A stretch of 64,000 bases of DNA from Phytoactinopolyspora limicola. GTDB taxonomy: Bacteria; Actinomycetota; Actinomycetes; Jiangellales; Jiangellaceae. Under the pieces are notes generated by a model that was not told where the DNA came from, searched no databases, and saw nothing but the letters and a program-made list of their open reading frames with translations. The first letter of the stretch is position 1, and each line of letters opens with the position of its first letter. The translations under genes and the position numbers were made by a program. Shown here piece by piece: positions 8,769 to 16,466 of the stretch. Location: NCBI RefSeq assembly GCF_011320225.1, contig NZ_JAAOEN010000002.1, forward strand, positions 620,584-684,583, read 5' to 3'.

Positions 8769-8798
8769 TAGTTACTAACAATTTGGTAGTCACTAACA
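8769..8798. promoter_or_regulatory. Candidate TetR operator (direct repeats)
   Basis: tagttactaaca (8769-8780) and tagtcactaaca (8787-8798) are 18 bp apart in the divergent TetR/SDR promoter region. A similar sequence in reverse orientation (gatagacacta, near 8750) lies at the TetR start. The gap is AT-rich against its surroundings. Binding is inferred. Confidence 0.55.
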
Positions 8799-8810
8799 TT
8801 GGAGTTGAGC

Positions 8811-9575
8811 ATGAGCGAACTCACCGGCCGCACGGCCCTCGTGACCGGAGCGTCGCGAGGCATCGGGCGGGCCATCGCGATCCGGCTAGCCGCGCGCGGC
8901 GCCATGATCATCGTGCATTTCGGCACCGACAAGGAGGGCGCGAGCACTACAGTCGACGAGATTCGGCGAGCCGGCGGAACAGCGCTGGCCGTAGGCGCGG
9001 AGCTGGGTGTGGACAACGACGTGGAGACACTGTTCGCGGGCGTCGAGTCTGGCCTGGCGGGGCAGCCGCTCGACATCCTCGTCAACAACGCGGCCGCCGC
9101 ACCTGCCGGCCCCCTGGGCGCCACGACACCAGCGGAGTTCGACCATCTCTTCGCCGTCAACGTGCGCGCACCGTACTTCATCATCCAGCGGGCGTTGCCC
9201 CTCCTCCGCGACGGTGGCCGCATCGTCACCATCTCATCGGTGGCCACCCGGATGGCCAACACCACTCAAACATCGTTCGCCATGACCAAGGGCGCGATCG
9301 AGACGATGAGCATGACCCTGGCCAACGAACTCGGAGTCCGAGGAATCACGGTGAACGCGGTAGCACCGGGCGCGACCCGCACGGAGGCCAACGCGGCATT
9401 CTTCGAGGCGCCCGGCCTGGCCGAAATGATCACCGGGACGACGGCACTTCACCGACTGGGCGGCGCCGACGATGTCGCTGACGTCGTCACCTTTCTCGCC
9501 TCCGACGCCGCGCGTTGGATCACCGGTCAAGTCATCGACGCAAGTGGCGGGCTGTTCCTCGGCCCACGGATTTGA
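8811..9575 (+). CDS. Short-chain dehydrogenase/reductase, catalytic Tyr replaced by Phe
   Basis: 254 residues from the ATG at 8811, six bases after ggag. The Rossmann fold is clear: TGASRGIG (13-20) binds NAD(P), NNAA at 92-95, S142/S143, and PGATR at 186-190. The position of the catalytic YxxxK reads SFAMTK, so Phe156 replaces the Tyr while Lys160 is kept; the codon is TTC. Classical SDRs need this Tyr as acid/base, so activity may be altered, lost or on an unusual substrate. It is divergent from and probably controlled by the TetR gene. Otherwise closest in form to FabG-like reductases. Confidence 0.85.
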   Translation: MSELTGRTALVTGASRGIGRAIAIRLAARGAMIIVHFGTDKEGASTTVDEIRRAGGTALAVGAELGVDNDVETLFAGVESGLAGQPLDILVNNAAAAPAGPLGATTPAEFDHLFAVNVRAPYFIIQRALPLLRDGGRIVTISSVATRMANTTQTSFAMTKGAIETMSMTLANELGVRGITVNAVAPGATRTEANAAFFEAPGLAEMITGTTALHRLGGADDVADVVTFLASDAARWITGQVIDASGGLFLGPRI

Positions 9576-9762
9576 TGGCGGACGTCGATGCTCGCACCTC
9601 CGGCGTAGCTGAAGCTGGGCAGCCGAAGCGCCACACCCACGGTCACTGCGGTTCGGCCACCTCCGCGACGCCACCCCATCCCTCACAGTGTGGATCACCA
9701 ATTCCGCTAACTCGGATCTTTTGCGCATATCGTCCCGAGATCGCGGTGATATTCTCATCCCC

Positions 9763-10161
9763 ATGCCGCACTTTCGTGTCAGCCAGGTCGCCGATCTACT
9801 AGGGGTTAGCGACGACACCGTGCGTCGATGGATCTCGGCTGGCCACCTGCGGCCCCACACTGACCATGCCGGACGCCAGGTCATCGAGGGCGCTGACGTC
9901 GCCGCCTTCGCCCGCCAACGGGCCAGTGAGGGAGGCGACGGTGAGCGGGTGTCGGCGCGCAACCGCATCAGTGGAATCGTCACCAACGTACACACCGACG
10001 GGCTCGTGGCCCAGGTCGAGGTAACCGCGGGCCGGTTCCGTCTCACCTCGTTGATGACACGTGATGCCGCTGAGGAGATGGGCCTCGCACCTGGTGTACC
10101 CGCCACTGTGCTGGTCAAGGCGACCGCCGCCATCGTCGAGGCCGGAACGGCCCACGGATGA
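9763..10161 (+). CDS. HTH-TOBE molybdate-responsive regulator (ModE-like)
   Basis: 132 residues. The first 60 are a MerR/excisionase-type helix-turn-helix (VSQVADLLGVSDDTVRRWI then GRQVIEGADVAAFA). Residues 65-130 form a TOBE/Mop domain (SARNRISGIVTNV, VTAGRFRLTSLMTRDAAEEMGL, ATVLVKATAAIVE), the fold that binds molybdate or tungstate oxyanions. The stop overlaps the modA start (ATGA). Established role of such proteins: sense intracellular molybdate and control transport genes. The ATG at 9763 has no obvious ribosome binding site, so leaderless translation is possible. Confidence 0.85.
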   Translation: MPHFRVSQVADLLGVSDDTVRRWISAGHLRPHTDHAGRQVIEGADVAAFARQRASEGGDGERVSARNRISGIVTNVHTDGLVAQVEVTAGRFRLTSLMTRDAAEEMGLAPGVPATVLVKATAAIVEAGTAHG

Positions 10162-10964
10162 ACCGCACCTCGCGTGTGCCCATCCTCGTCCCGGCCGTGG
10201 CGGCACTCATCGTGGCCCTGGCCGGGTGTACGTCATCGGCTGTTTCTCCAGACTCCACGGTGGTGCAGGTTGCCGCCGCCGCGGATCTGAAGTTCGCTCT
10301 CGACGACATCATCGAGGTGTTCGAGACCGAGCACGAGGGGGTACAGGTCAGCGTCTCGTACGGCTCATCGGGCAATTTCGTCCAACAGATCCGCAATGGC
10401 GCACCCTTCGACCTGTATCTGTCCGCCGATGCCAGCCTGGTCCATGACCTGGCCGACGACGGCTACGCCGGTTCCGGCGATGTATTCGGCTACGCCGTCG
10501 GACGCCTGGTCGTGTGGGCCGCTGAAGGCTCACCGGCCGACCCACGAGCCGGGATCGCCGGGCTGACGGACAGCAGCGTCACCACCGTGGCGATCGCCAA
10601 CCCACAACACGCCCCGTACGGACAGGCCGCCGAAGCCGCTATCCGCACGGCAGGCGTGCATGCGGACCTGGAAGACAAGCTGGTGATGGGCGAGAACATC
10701 GCGCAGGCCGCTGAGTTCGCGCAGACCGGCAATGCGGATGCCGGGATCATCGCGCTGTCCCTCGCGCTCTCACCCGGCCTGCGCGATCAAGGGACGTACA
10801 GCGAGGTGCCTGTGGACGACTTCCCTCGCCTGGAGCAGGGTGGTGTGGTCCTGGACGGCGCTCCGGACTCCGCCCACGAGTTGGCGGACTTCATCACGTC
10901 ACCTGCCGGTCAAGAAATCCTGGAGACATACGGGTTCTATCCACCGATCGACGCTGGCACCTGA
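10158..10964 (+). CDS. modA: Molybdate ABC transporter, substrate-binding lipoprotein
   Basis: 268 residues. The N-terminus is a lipoprotein signal (VPAVAALIVALAGC, lipidated at Cys24). The mature part has AAADLKFAL, SYGSSGNFVQQI and GAPFDLYLSAD, the oxyanion-binding loops of ModA, and ends with GQEILETYGFYP, typical of the family. It binds molybdate (or tungstate) outside the membrane and delivers it to ModB. The start overlaps the regulator gene by four bases, and modB follows after 8 bp. Part of a four-gene operon. Confidence 0.95.
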   Translation: MNRTSRVPILVPAVAALIVALAGCTSSAVSPDSTVVQVAAAADLKFALDDIIEVFETEHEGVQVSVSYGSSGNFVQQIRNGAPFDLYLSADASLVHDLADDGYAGSGDVFGYAVGRLVVWAAEGSPADPRAGIAGLTDSSVTTVAIANPQHAPYGQAAEAAIRTAGVHADLEDKLVMGENIAQAAEFAQTGNADAGIIALSLALSPGLRDQGTYSEVPVDDFPRLEQGGVVLDGAPDSAHELADFITSPAGQEILETYGFYPPIDAGT

Positions 10965-10972
10965 GGCGAGAC

Positions 10973-11647
10973 GTGGACTGGACCGCCGTCGAGCTGAGTC
11001 TGCGCCTGGCTGCCGCCACCACGGCAGTTCTGCTGGTGGTGGCGGTACCGCTGGCCGCCTGGCTGGCGTTCTCCCGGCGCCGTTGGACGGTTCTGGTCGA
11101 GGCCGTGGTGGCTCTGCCCCTGGTGTTGCCCCCGACTGTTTTGGGTTTCTACATCCTGGTGGCGCTCGGCAACCGCTCCCCCATCGGCCGGTGGTGGATC
11201 GAACTGACTGGCTCCCCCATCGTCTTCACCTTCAACGGCCTGCTCATCGCCTCGGTCGTGCATAGCCTCCCCTTCGCCGTCCAACCCTTGATGGCCGCGT
11301 TCGCCGGGGTGGATCGGCGGCTGTTGGAGGCTTCCACGGTGCTCGGCCGCACGTGGCCCAGCACCATCGTGCACGTGGCGCTACCTCTGTCTCGCGCCGG
11401 GTTCGTCACAGCCGGCGTCCTCACCTTCGCGCACACCATCGGGGAATTCGGCGTCGTCCTCATGGTCGGCGGCAACATTCCCGGCCAGACCCGGACCGTC
11501 GCCATCTCCATCTACGACAGCGTCCAAGCCTTCGACCACGCCGCCGCCGGCCGGACCAGCGTCATCCTGCTCGTGTTCTCTCTGGTGGTGCTCGCCACCA
11601 CGTACACCATCAATCGCAAAGGCAGGCCCGCATGGCCCCGACCCTGA
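10973..11647 (+). CDS. modB: Molybdate ABC transporter permease
   Basis: 224 residues, GTG start. Five to six membrane helices are visible (AATTAVLLVVAVPLAAWLAF; LVEAVVALPLVLPPTVLGFY; and others). The cytoplasmic EAA-type loop reads EASTVLGRTWPSTIVHVALPLS, the contact to the ATPase. VLPPTVLGFY and GEFGVVLMVGG are ModB/CysT hallmarks. It forms the membrane channel with ModA and ModC. Its last 16 bases overlap modC, which implies coupled translation. Confidence 0.95.
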   Translation: MDWTAVELSLRLAAATTAVLLVVAVPLAAWLAFSRRRWTVLVEAVVALPLVLPPTVLGFYILVALGNRSPIGRWWIELTGSPIVFTFNGLLIASVVHSLPFAVQPLMAAFAGVDRRLLEASTVLGRTWPSTIVHVALPLSRAGFVTAGVLTFAHTIGEFGVVLMVGGNIPGQTRTVAISIYDSVQAFDHAAAGRTSVILLVFSLVVLATTYTINRKGRPAWPRP

Positions 11648-12714
11648 CAGTCTGCCTGCGCCACCTCCTCCTGGACGTGGACCTGGAACTCCCCTTGGAT
11701 GCCGCCCGTCCGGTCACCGTGCTGTTCGGTTCTTCCGGAGCGGGCAAGACCACCCTGTTGCGGTGTGTGGCCGGTTTGGAAGCACCAGCCCCGCCAGCTC
11801 ACATCACCTTCGACGGCCATGTCTGGAACGACGGGCGACACCGCCTGCCCGCCCGCAAACGCGGCGTCGCCTACTTGTTCCAAGACCACGCTCTGTTTCC
11901 CCACCTGGACGTGGACGCCAACGTCGCCTATGGCCTGACCGACCTGCCGCGGCCTCAACGACGGGAACGTGCTGGCCGAGCGCTCGTCGCAGCCGGGGCC
12001 GCACACCTGTCCGGACGTGCCACCACCAACCTCTCCGGAGGAGAAGCACAAAGAGTTGCTCTCGCCCGCGCGTTGGCCCCACACCCTCGCCTGTTGCTGC
12101 TGGACGAGCCACTCTCCGCACTGGACGGCCCCACCCGCTCGCGGCTGCGCGCCGAACTACGCTCGATCCTGGTGGAGGCAGGTACACCAACCCTGCTCGT
12201 GACACACGATCGCACCGAGGCCCTGACTCTCGGAGACAGGATCGTCGTCCTGGTGGACGGACGGGTCCACCAGCAGGGCACGGTTGAAGAAGTGTTCTCC
12301 CGGCCCGCGACACCACGGGTGGCCGAGGTCGTCGGGGTGGAGAACGTCGTGACCGGCCGGGTCGGTGAGATCGATGCGGGCCTGGTGCACATCGAGGTGG
12401 CCGCGGAGACACTCACCGCGTTGGATCCGGGTGCGTTGAGTACCGGCGACCGGGTCTTGGCCTGTATACGCGCCGAAGACATCGCACTGGAAGAACCGGG
12501 GACCCGCCGATCCAGTCCCCGTAACCACCTCGACGCACGCGTCACCGCACTGACATCCGAAGGTGCGCTCCAACGTGTCGACCTCGACGCTGGTGTCCCC
12601 CTGGTGGCCTACATCACCCGGCCGGCCCGAGACGAGCTGGGCCTTGCTCCGGGAACACCGGTGACAGCCGTGATCAAAGCCCCTGCCGTCCACGTGATCC
12701 CCCGCACCTCGTAG
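11632..12714 (+). CDS. modC: Molybdate ABC transporter ATPase with TOBE domain
   Basis: 360 residues from the ATG at 11632, inside the 3' end of modB; the same frame is open further upstream but that is out-of-frame modB. Walker A is FGSSGAGKTT, the ABC signature LSGGEAQRVALARAL, and Walker B LLLLDEP followed by the switch His in LLVTHDR. Residues from about 290 form a TOBE (Mop) domain (LDARVTALTSEGALQRVDL), which in ModC proteins gives feedback by molybdate. It energises uptake by ModA/ModB. Last gene of the operon. Confidence 0.95.
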   Translation: MAPTLTVCLRHLLLDVDLELPLDAARPVTVLFGSSGAGKTTLLRCVAGLEAPAPPAHITFDGHVWNDGRHRLPARKRGVAYLFQDHALFPHLDVDANVAYGLTDLPRPQRRERAGRALVAAGAAHLSGRATTNLSGGEAQRVALARALAPHPRLLLLDEPLSALDGPTRSRLRAELRSILVEAGTPTLLVTHDRTEALTLGDRIVVLVDGRVHQQGTVEEVFSRPATPRVAEVVGVENVVTGRVGEIDAGLVHIEVAAETLTALDPGALSTGDRVLACIRAEDIALEEPGTRRSSPRNHLDARVTALTSEGALQRVDLDAGVPLVAYITRPARDELGLAPGTPVTAVIKAPAVHVIPRTS

Positions 12715-12889
12715 CGCCCGCTCCACCTCCGCTGCGCCTGGCGAGGAAGTTATGGGCATCGCGGGGCTTCCCCCGTGTGCAGAGCCGATCTATGGTCGGG
12801 AAGCAAGATCACGAACGGGAGGGCAGCATCCTGAGCGACCCGAACCTTGGCGTCTCGCCCCCCGCTACAGCCTCAACTGTAAAGAGCCG

Positions 12890-13084
12890 CTAATCACTGT
12901 AACGACGCGCACCACTGTTGTAAGTCCACCCGACCTGATACACCCCGAGTGCTACTCCTCCATCTGGGAAGTCACCCGCGATAGTGTCGAAAAACGCATC
13001 AGCGGACTTCCGGTCACCAAAGACGCCGAGGACAGTCTCCGGCGGGTCTGGCACATCAGTGAACACGATCCACACCTGCTTCAT
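12890..13084 (-). CDS. Small hypothetical protein
   Basis: 64 residues from the ATG at 13084 (GTG at 13102 is an alternative). The sequence MKQVWIVFTDVPDPPETVLG, then FGDRKSADAFFDTIAG and VALGVYQVGW, has protein-like alternation of strands and helix and resembles the small proteins of actinobacterial plasmids and islands that read as a strand, a helix and a strand. gaggtg sits very close to the ATG. It lies in the lower-GC patch, opposite to its neighbours. No function can be assigned. Confidence 0.55.
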   Translation of the reverse strand: MKQVWIVFTDVPDPPETVLGVFGDRKSADAFFDTIAGDFPDGGVALGVYQVGWTYNSGARRYSD

Positions 13085-13153
13085 CACCTCATTGTCACAC
13101 AAGACTCGAATGGCCCCTCCCTAACGACGAAGACTGCACTAAGGTGTCCCAAT

Positions 13154-13549
13154 ATGCTACTAAAGGTGGGGGGGATAGTTCTTTGTGTATTTACCGTACT
13201 ACTGCTAAACCCTGGATGCTCCGCCGAGCGGAAACTTGACGACGCGACAACCTGCCGTGAACTCGCGACCGGCCTCGCCGAGGCTAACATCGGCTGGCCA
13301 GTGGCACAGAACTTCTCAAGAGTCAGTGCAGAATCAATGGCTGAAGTCCTGACGATTTTTGAATCTGCGACGGACGTCGCCACTCCCCCTCTCAAAACCG
13401 ATCTAGCCGATTGGGCGACGACGTTCAAAAAAGCAATACCTTACCTCGTTTCGCGAGACGAGGTCGAATTCATTAATTCGATATCCGAATCAGAGCAACA
13501 GAGATTCTTTGATGCAAACGTCTCCATCACACAAACATGCGGATGGTAG
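13154..13549 (+). CDS. Small lipoprotein, unknown function
   Basis: 131 residues from the ATG at 13154. MLLKVGGIVLCVFTVLLLNP is a signal peptide ending in a lipobox (LNPGC), so it should be lipid-anchored outside. The mature part is mainly helical with two further cysteines (TTCREL and the C-terminal QTCGW). The same frame is open to 12752, but that upstream stretch has no protein-like composition. GC content is clearly lower than in flanking genes, and a secreted-protein gene follows 21 bp downstream. Possibly recently acquired. No family recognised. Confidence 0.65.
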   Translation: MLLKVGGIVLCVFTVLLLNPGCSAERKLDDATTCRELATGLAEANIGWPVAQNFSRVSAESMAEVLTIFESATDVATPPLKTDLADWATTFKKAIPYLVSRDEVEFINSISESEQQRFFDANVSITQTCGW

Positions 13550-13570
13550 CCGCAACAGAAGGGGAGAGGG

Positions 13571-14110
13571 ATGAGAACGGTCCGAGTGGGGCAGGCGTTA
13601 GGATGCCTAGCTGTCTCCATGATGGTGATTGCCCCCAGTGCCGCAGGTTCCGAGGACGTGCTGGATCCTAACGTCGTACAACTGGAGGAGGGATCGCCGG
13701 CCGAATATCAGCCGGGTGACCCTGGCGCGGATACAGTGGATACAATGGCCGTAGACTATTACAATTGCACCCTCTATCCCTCAGTGATTCATAAACGGAA
13801 GTCCGGCTCATATAATACCGTGGGCGCAAAGCCCTACACAATCTGCACACAAGGAACACCGACCAGGATAACCCACAAAAGCACTCTGTATAAGGCTCGC
13901 TGGCTTGGCCTTAACTGGGAAAGCATGGTCACGAAATCCAATTCCGGCACAAACACTAGAAAGCTGACGCTGAAGACAGTCGAGTGGCGCTGCAGGAATT
14001 CTAATAACTCCAACTTCATCCAGCGCACATCCGGAACTTCCGTGCAGGCGGGACGGACATTCTATGCAAATGTCTCCACTACGAAGACGCGGCTATCCTG
14101 CGGGAACTAG
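13571..14110 (+). CDS. Small secreted protein, unknown function
   Basis: 179 residues; ATG after ggggagaggg. Residues 1-26 are a Sec signal peptide (GCLAVSMMVIAPSAAG, cleavage near AAG-SE). The mature part is rich in Thr, Ser, Asn and Lys and has four cysteines outside the signal (YYNCTLYP, YTICTQG, WRCRNS, LSCGN), consistent with two disulfides in a beta-rich fold. GC content is far below the window average. It follows the lipoprotein gene by 21 bp, so the two may be co-transcribed as an exported pair; a toxin/immunity or substrate/anchor relation would be speculation. Confidence 0.7.
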   Translation: MRTVRVGQALGCLAVSMMVIAPSAAGSEDVLDPNVVQLEEGSPAEYQPGDPGADTVDTMAVDYYNCTLYPSVIHKRKSGSYNTVGAKPYTICTQGTPTRITHKSTLYKARWLGLNWESMVTKSNSGTNTRKLTLKTVEWRCRNSNNSNFIQRTSGTSVQAGRTFYANVSTTKTRLSCGN

Positions 14111-14153
14111 TGCCCTGCGTGGAAACTAGTTGGTACTAGCTGACGAGCGGCGC

Positions 14154-15287
14154 TCATTCGTCAGATTCGAGGCGGCACATCCCGGGGTCGTCGGGATCAA
14201 GCACGTAGCCGTCGTCGCAGTGGCACTCGGTGCCGTGCAGGTGACCGTGGCCGCCGCAGGGCTCATCCTCGCTCCACAGCTCGGGCTCTGGGTCGGTGAT
14301 GAAGAGAGCACCAAAGATCCGGCCTTGGTGGTCGATGCCCCAGACGCTGGCGCCTGTGCCCGGTGTGCTGAGCATGGCGGTCACGTCGTCAGGTAACGGA
14401 TGTAGTTCGAGCGTTCCGTCCGGATCGGCAAGGTCGGCGGAGTAGGCGGTCATGGGCGTGTCGTCGGCTTGGTGGACGTGTCCGGCGATGCGACCGTCGT
14501 CGTTGATGCCAGTGATGGTGGTGCGGGCCGCGCCTGGCAGGCTGAAGGGCTCGGCGATGTATTCGTCGCCATCGAACGTGGCGATGAAACCTCGCGTCAG
14601 CGGATCCCACATCGGGTCGTCGCCCCACGAGGCGTAGCCGACGACCACGTTGTCCGCGTTGACCTGGATCCCCAGCAGCCGGTTGGCGTCGTCGCCGTGA
14701 ATGTCGAAGATCACGTCGTCGGATTGCACGAAGGTGGCCATGCCTGCGTCGGTGTAGCCGAGCACGACGTCGTCGACGGCATCACTAATACCAGTGAAGT
14801 CCGAACCTGGGCGCTCCAGCCAGTTCACCGCTCCAGACTCTGGATCATAGATGACGCCCTCGGTGCCCCCGTCGCCCTCGGCTCCGCCGACGACGCGACC
14901 GTCGCCAGTGAGGCCACGAGCGAAGAAGCCAGGAGCGTCAGCGACGGTCAGCGGAATGAACTCTGTTTTGGTTAGGTCGAGCAGCGCTGGTTCGTATCCT
15001 GCGTCGGCGTCGTCGCGGAACCATACGAGCGCCTGCTCGCCGTCAGAGCGAAGGCCAATGATCCGGGTCCAGCTGGCGTCCGGCATCGCGAAGAACTCAT
15101 ATTCACCGTCATCGAGGATGAAACCAACGCTGTCGTAGTTGGTGACCTGCGCCGCGGAAACGTTGCCCGCGATCGACGTGTCGTCGCCGCAGGCGGCCAG
15201 CGCCAAGGAGGTAGCGCCCAACCCAGCGAGCACGGTGACCGTTCGACGGCGAGATCGTGGAGTGGCGGTAATAAGTCTCATTCTCAT
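14154..15287 (-). CDS. Lipoprotein with HAF-like repeats and Cys-rich EGF-like tail
   Basis: 377 residues. Signal peptide with Arg-rich start (RSRRRTVTVLAGLGATSLAL) and lipobox (LAAC). The body repeats a motif of the kind G(x)NxxGxVVG (GLTGDGRVVGGA, GIQVNADNVVVGYA, GINDDGRIAGHV, GIDHQGRIFGAL), as in bacterial extracellular HAF-type beta-propellers. The last 35 residues have four cysteines (EPCGGHGHLHGTECHCDDGY then DPGMCRL), an EGF-like pattern uncommon in bacteria. Probably a surface-displayed beta-propeller; ligand unknown. Single gene; an A/T-rich start region lies at its 5' side. Confidence 0.7.
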   Translation of the reverse strand: MRMRLITATPRSRRRTVTVLAGLGATSLALAACGDDTSIAGNVSAAQVTNYDSVGFILDDGEYEFFAMPDASWTRIIGLRSDGEQALVWFRDDADAGYEPALLDLTKTEFIPLTVADAPGFFARGLTGDGRVVGGAEGDGGTEGVIYDPESGAVNWLERPGSDFTGISDAVDDVVLGYTDAGMATFVQSDDVIFDIHGDDANRLLGIQVNADNVVVGYASWGDDPMWDPLTRGFIATFDGDEYIAEPFSLPGAARTTITGINDDGRIAGHVHQADDTPMTAYSADLADPDGTLELHPLPDDVTAMLSTPGTGASVWGIDHQGRIFGALFITDPEPELWSEDEPCGGHGHLHGTECHCDDGYVLDPDDPGMCRLESDE

Positions 15288-15513
15288 AATCGTAGCCGCT
15301 GGACGCTCACCTCAGTTCGGTGGGGACGAGCACCTCAGCCCGATCCGCTTCTTTCCAGGAACGGAATGCCCCCTGGACAACCTGGGATTTCCTGGTTCGG
15401 GGCAGTGTGAAGCCGCGTCCGAGCCACGCTCCCGGGCCCCGAAATCCGCCCCCGCGCCGTCGGATTCAGCGCGTCTTCGGCCCGTTGGACGTATGTCATG
15501 TTGGGAAGCAACC

Positions 15514-15585
15514 GGCCTGGTGCGGTGAGTCCTCGCTCGATCGGCCCAGTTGCCGGTTTCCAGCGAGCGTTCAGCGCACCAGGCC
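15514..15585. repeat. Palindromic element A, copy 1
   Basis: ggcctggtgcg (15514-15524) and cgcaccaggcc (15575-15585) are perfect inverted arms of 11 bp, with a nested pair gctcg/cgagc inside. A copy of equal length with about 85% identity lies at 27963-28034. The rest of the gap 15288-15593 shows no gene. Confidence 0.85.
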
Positions 15586-15600
15586 CACCTAGTAAACAAG

Positions 15601-15635
15601 GACGGCCGAACCCGCGTCTATCGGGTTCGGCCGTC
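15601..15635 (-). terminator. Intrinsic terminator of the AbiE-like operon
   Basis: gacggccgaacccg (15601-15614) pairs perfectly with cgggttcggccgtc (15622-15635). On the minus strand the stem is followed by cttgttt. The stop codon of the nucleotidyltransferase gene lies in the loop, so translation runs into the hairpin. Related hairpins are at 17656-17691, 18194-18219 and 28107-28140. Confidence 0.85.
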
Positions 15636-16466
15636 CACGATGTCACAGAACCCGGTGACCGCCAGTACAGCATCCGCAGCAGCCTCTTCGAGGTCGGCGT
15701 CCGGGTGGTCGATACGTAGCTGCGTCACGTAGGCGTTCGGGCCCGGGGCACCGGGGTCGTCGAAATTGGCTCGCAGATTCACCAACCAAGTGTGCATGTG
15801 CGTTCCGGGTGATTTGCCGAACGTCGCCACGACCTGGCGAGCCGCCTCGTCGTGGCCACCTGCGTCATTGTGGAGTAGCACAAATGCGATGTCGTACCAG
15901 TCCTTGTCCTTGTTGCGGCCGTGCGCGGCGGCTGCCTTCGCGATCAGGTAGCCGGGCAGGCTCGCGACGTCGAGACGAACGACGCGGAGTGCGCCGTCGA
16001 CCTCGGCGCGGAACTCGCGCTCAACGGCGCCCTTGGTGGCGTATCCCGTCCCTCGCAGGTTGACTGCGCCTAGATTCTCGGCGCCGGCGAAGTTGATGAC
16101 CGTCTCAGCTCTCTCGGTGTCGAGGTCGGCCAGCAGCTCGAATTTCACGATCGTCTTCCGCCCGCCTGCGTCGACCTGAATCCAGCGCCAGACCTTGTCG
16201 TTGGACGGCTGGAAGTGCGCGTCTCTCAAGGCCTGCTCGAGCCGGCTCGCGTTGGCGGCACCGGCGGCGATCTCGAGATTCACCTGGACGTCGACGTCGG
16301 TGGTGCCGGCGTGCAGCCAGGTAGAGTCCGAGCACAGCAACTCCGGCATGAGGCCGCCGAGAAGCACGAAGCCCGGTTTTGCTCCGTAGTGGTACGCGAC
16401 GCTGGTCAGGGCGAGCTCTGCAGCAGCTCGGGCCCTACGGCTGCGCTCCGGTTCCCCATCGCTCAT
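15618..16466 (-). CDS. AbiEii-like nucleotidyltransferase toxin
   Basis: 282 residues. VLLGGLMPELL followed by AGTTDVDVQVNLEIA is the nucleotidyltransferase core (GG..., then TxDVD), and VKFELLAD carries a third acidic position. This fits the AbiEii/AbiGii group, in which the toxin transfers nucleotides to tRNA acceptor ends. The start overlaps the upstream putative antitoxin gene by 32 bp, the standard arrangement of type IV toxin-antitoxin pairs. The terminator begins inside the stop codon region. Role inferred: abortive infection or stress-controlled growth arrest. Confidence 0.75.
   Translation of the reverse strand: MSDGEPERSRRARAAAELALTSVAYHYGAKPGFVLLGGLMPELLCSDSTWLHAGTTDVDVQVNLEIAAGAANASRLEQALRDAHFQPSNDKVWRWIQVDAGGRKTIVKFELLADLDTERAETVINFAGAENLGAVNLRGTGYATKGAVEREFRAEVDGALRVVRLDVASLPGYLIAKAAAAHGRNKDKDWYDIAFVLLHNDAGGHDEAARQVVATFGKSPGTHMHTWLVNLRANFDDPGAPGPNAYVTQLRIDHPDADLEEAAADAVLAVTGFCDIVDGRTR

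Noticed and set aside
12752..13153. N-terminal extension of the small lipoprotein
   Set aside because: The signal peptide starts at 13154; upstream codons are in frame only by chance.
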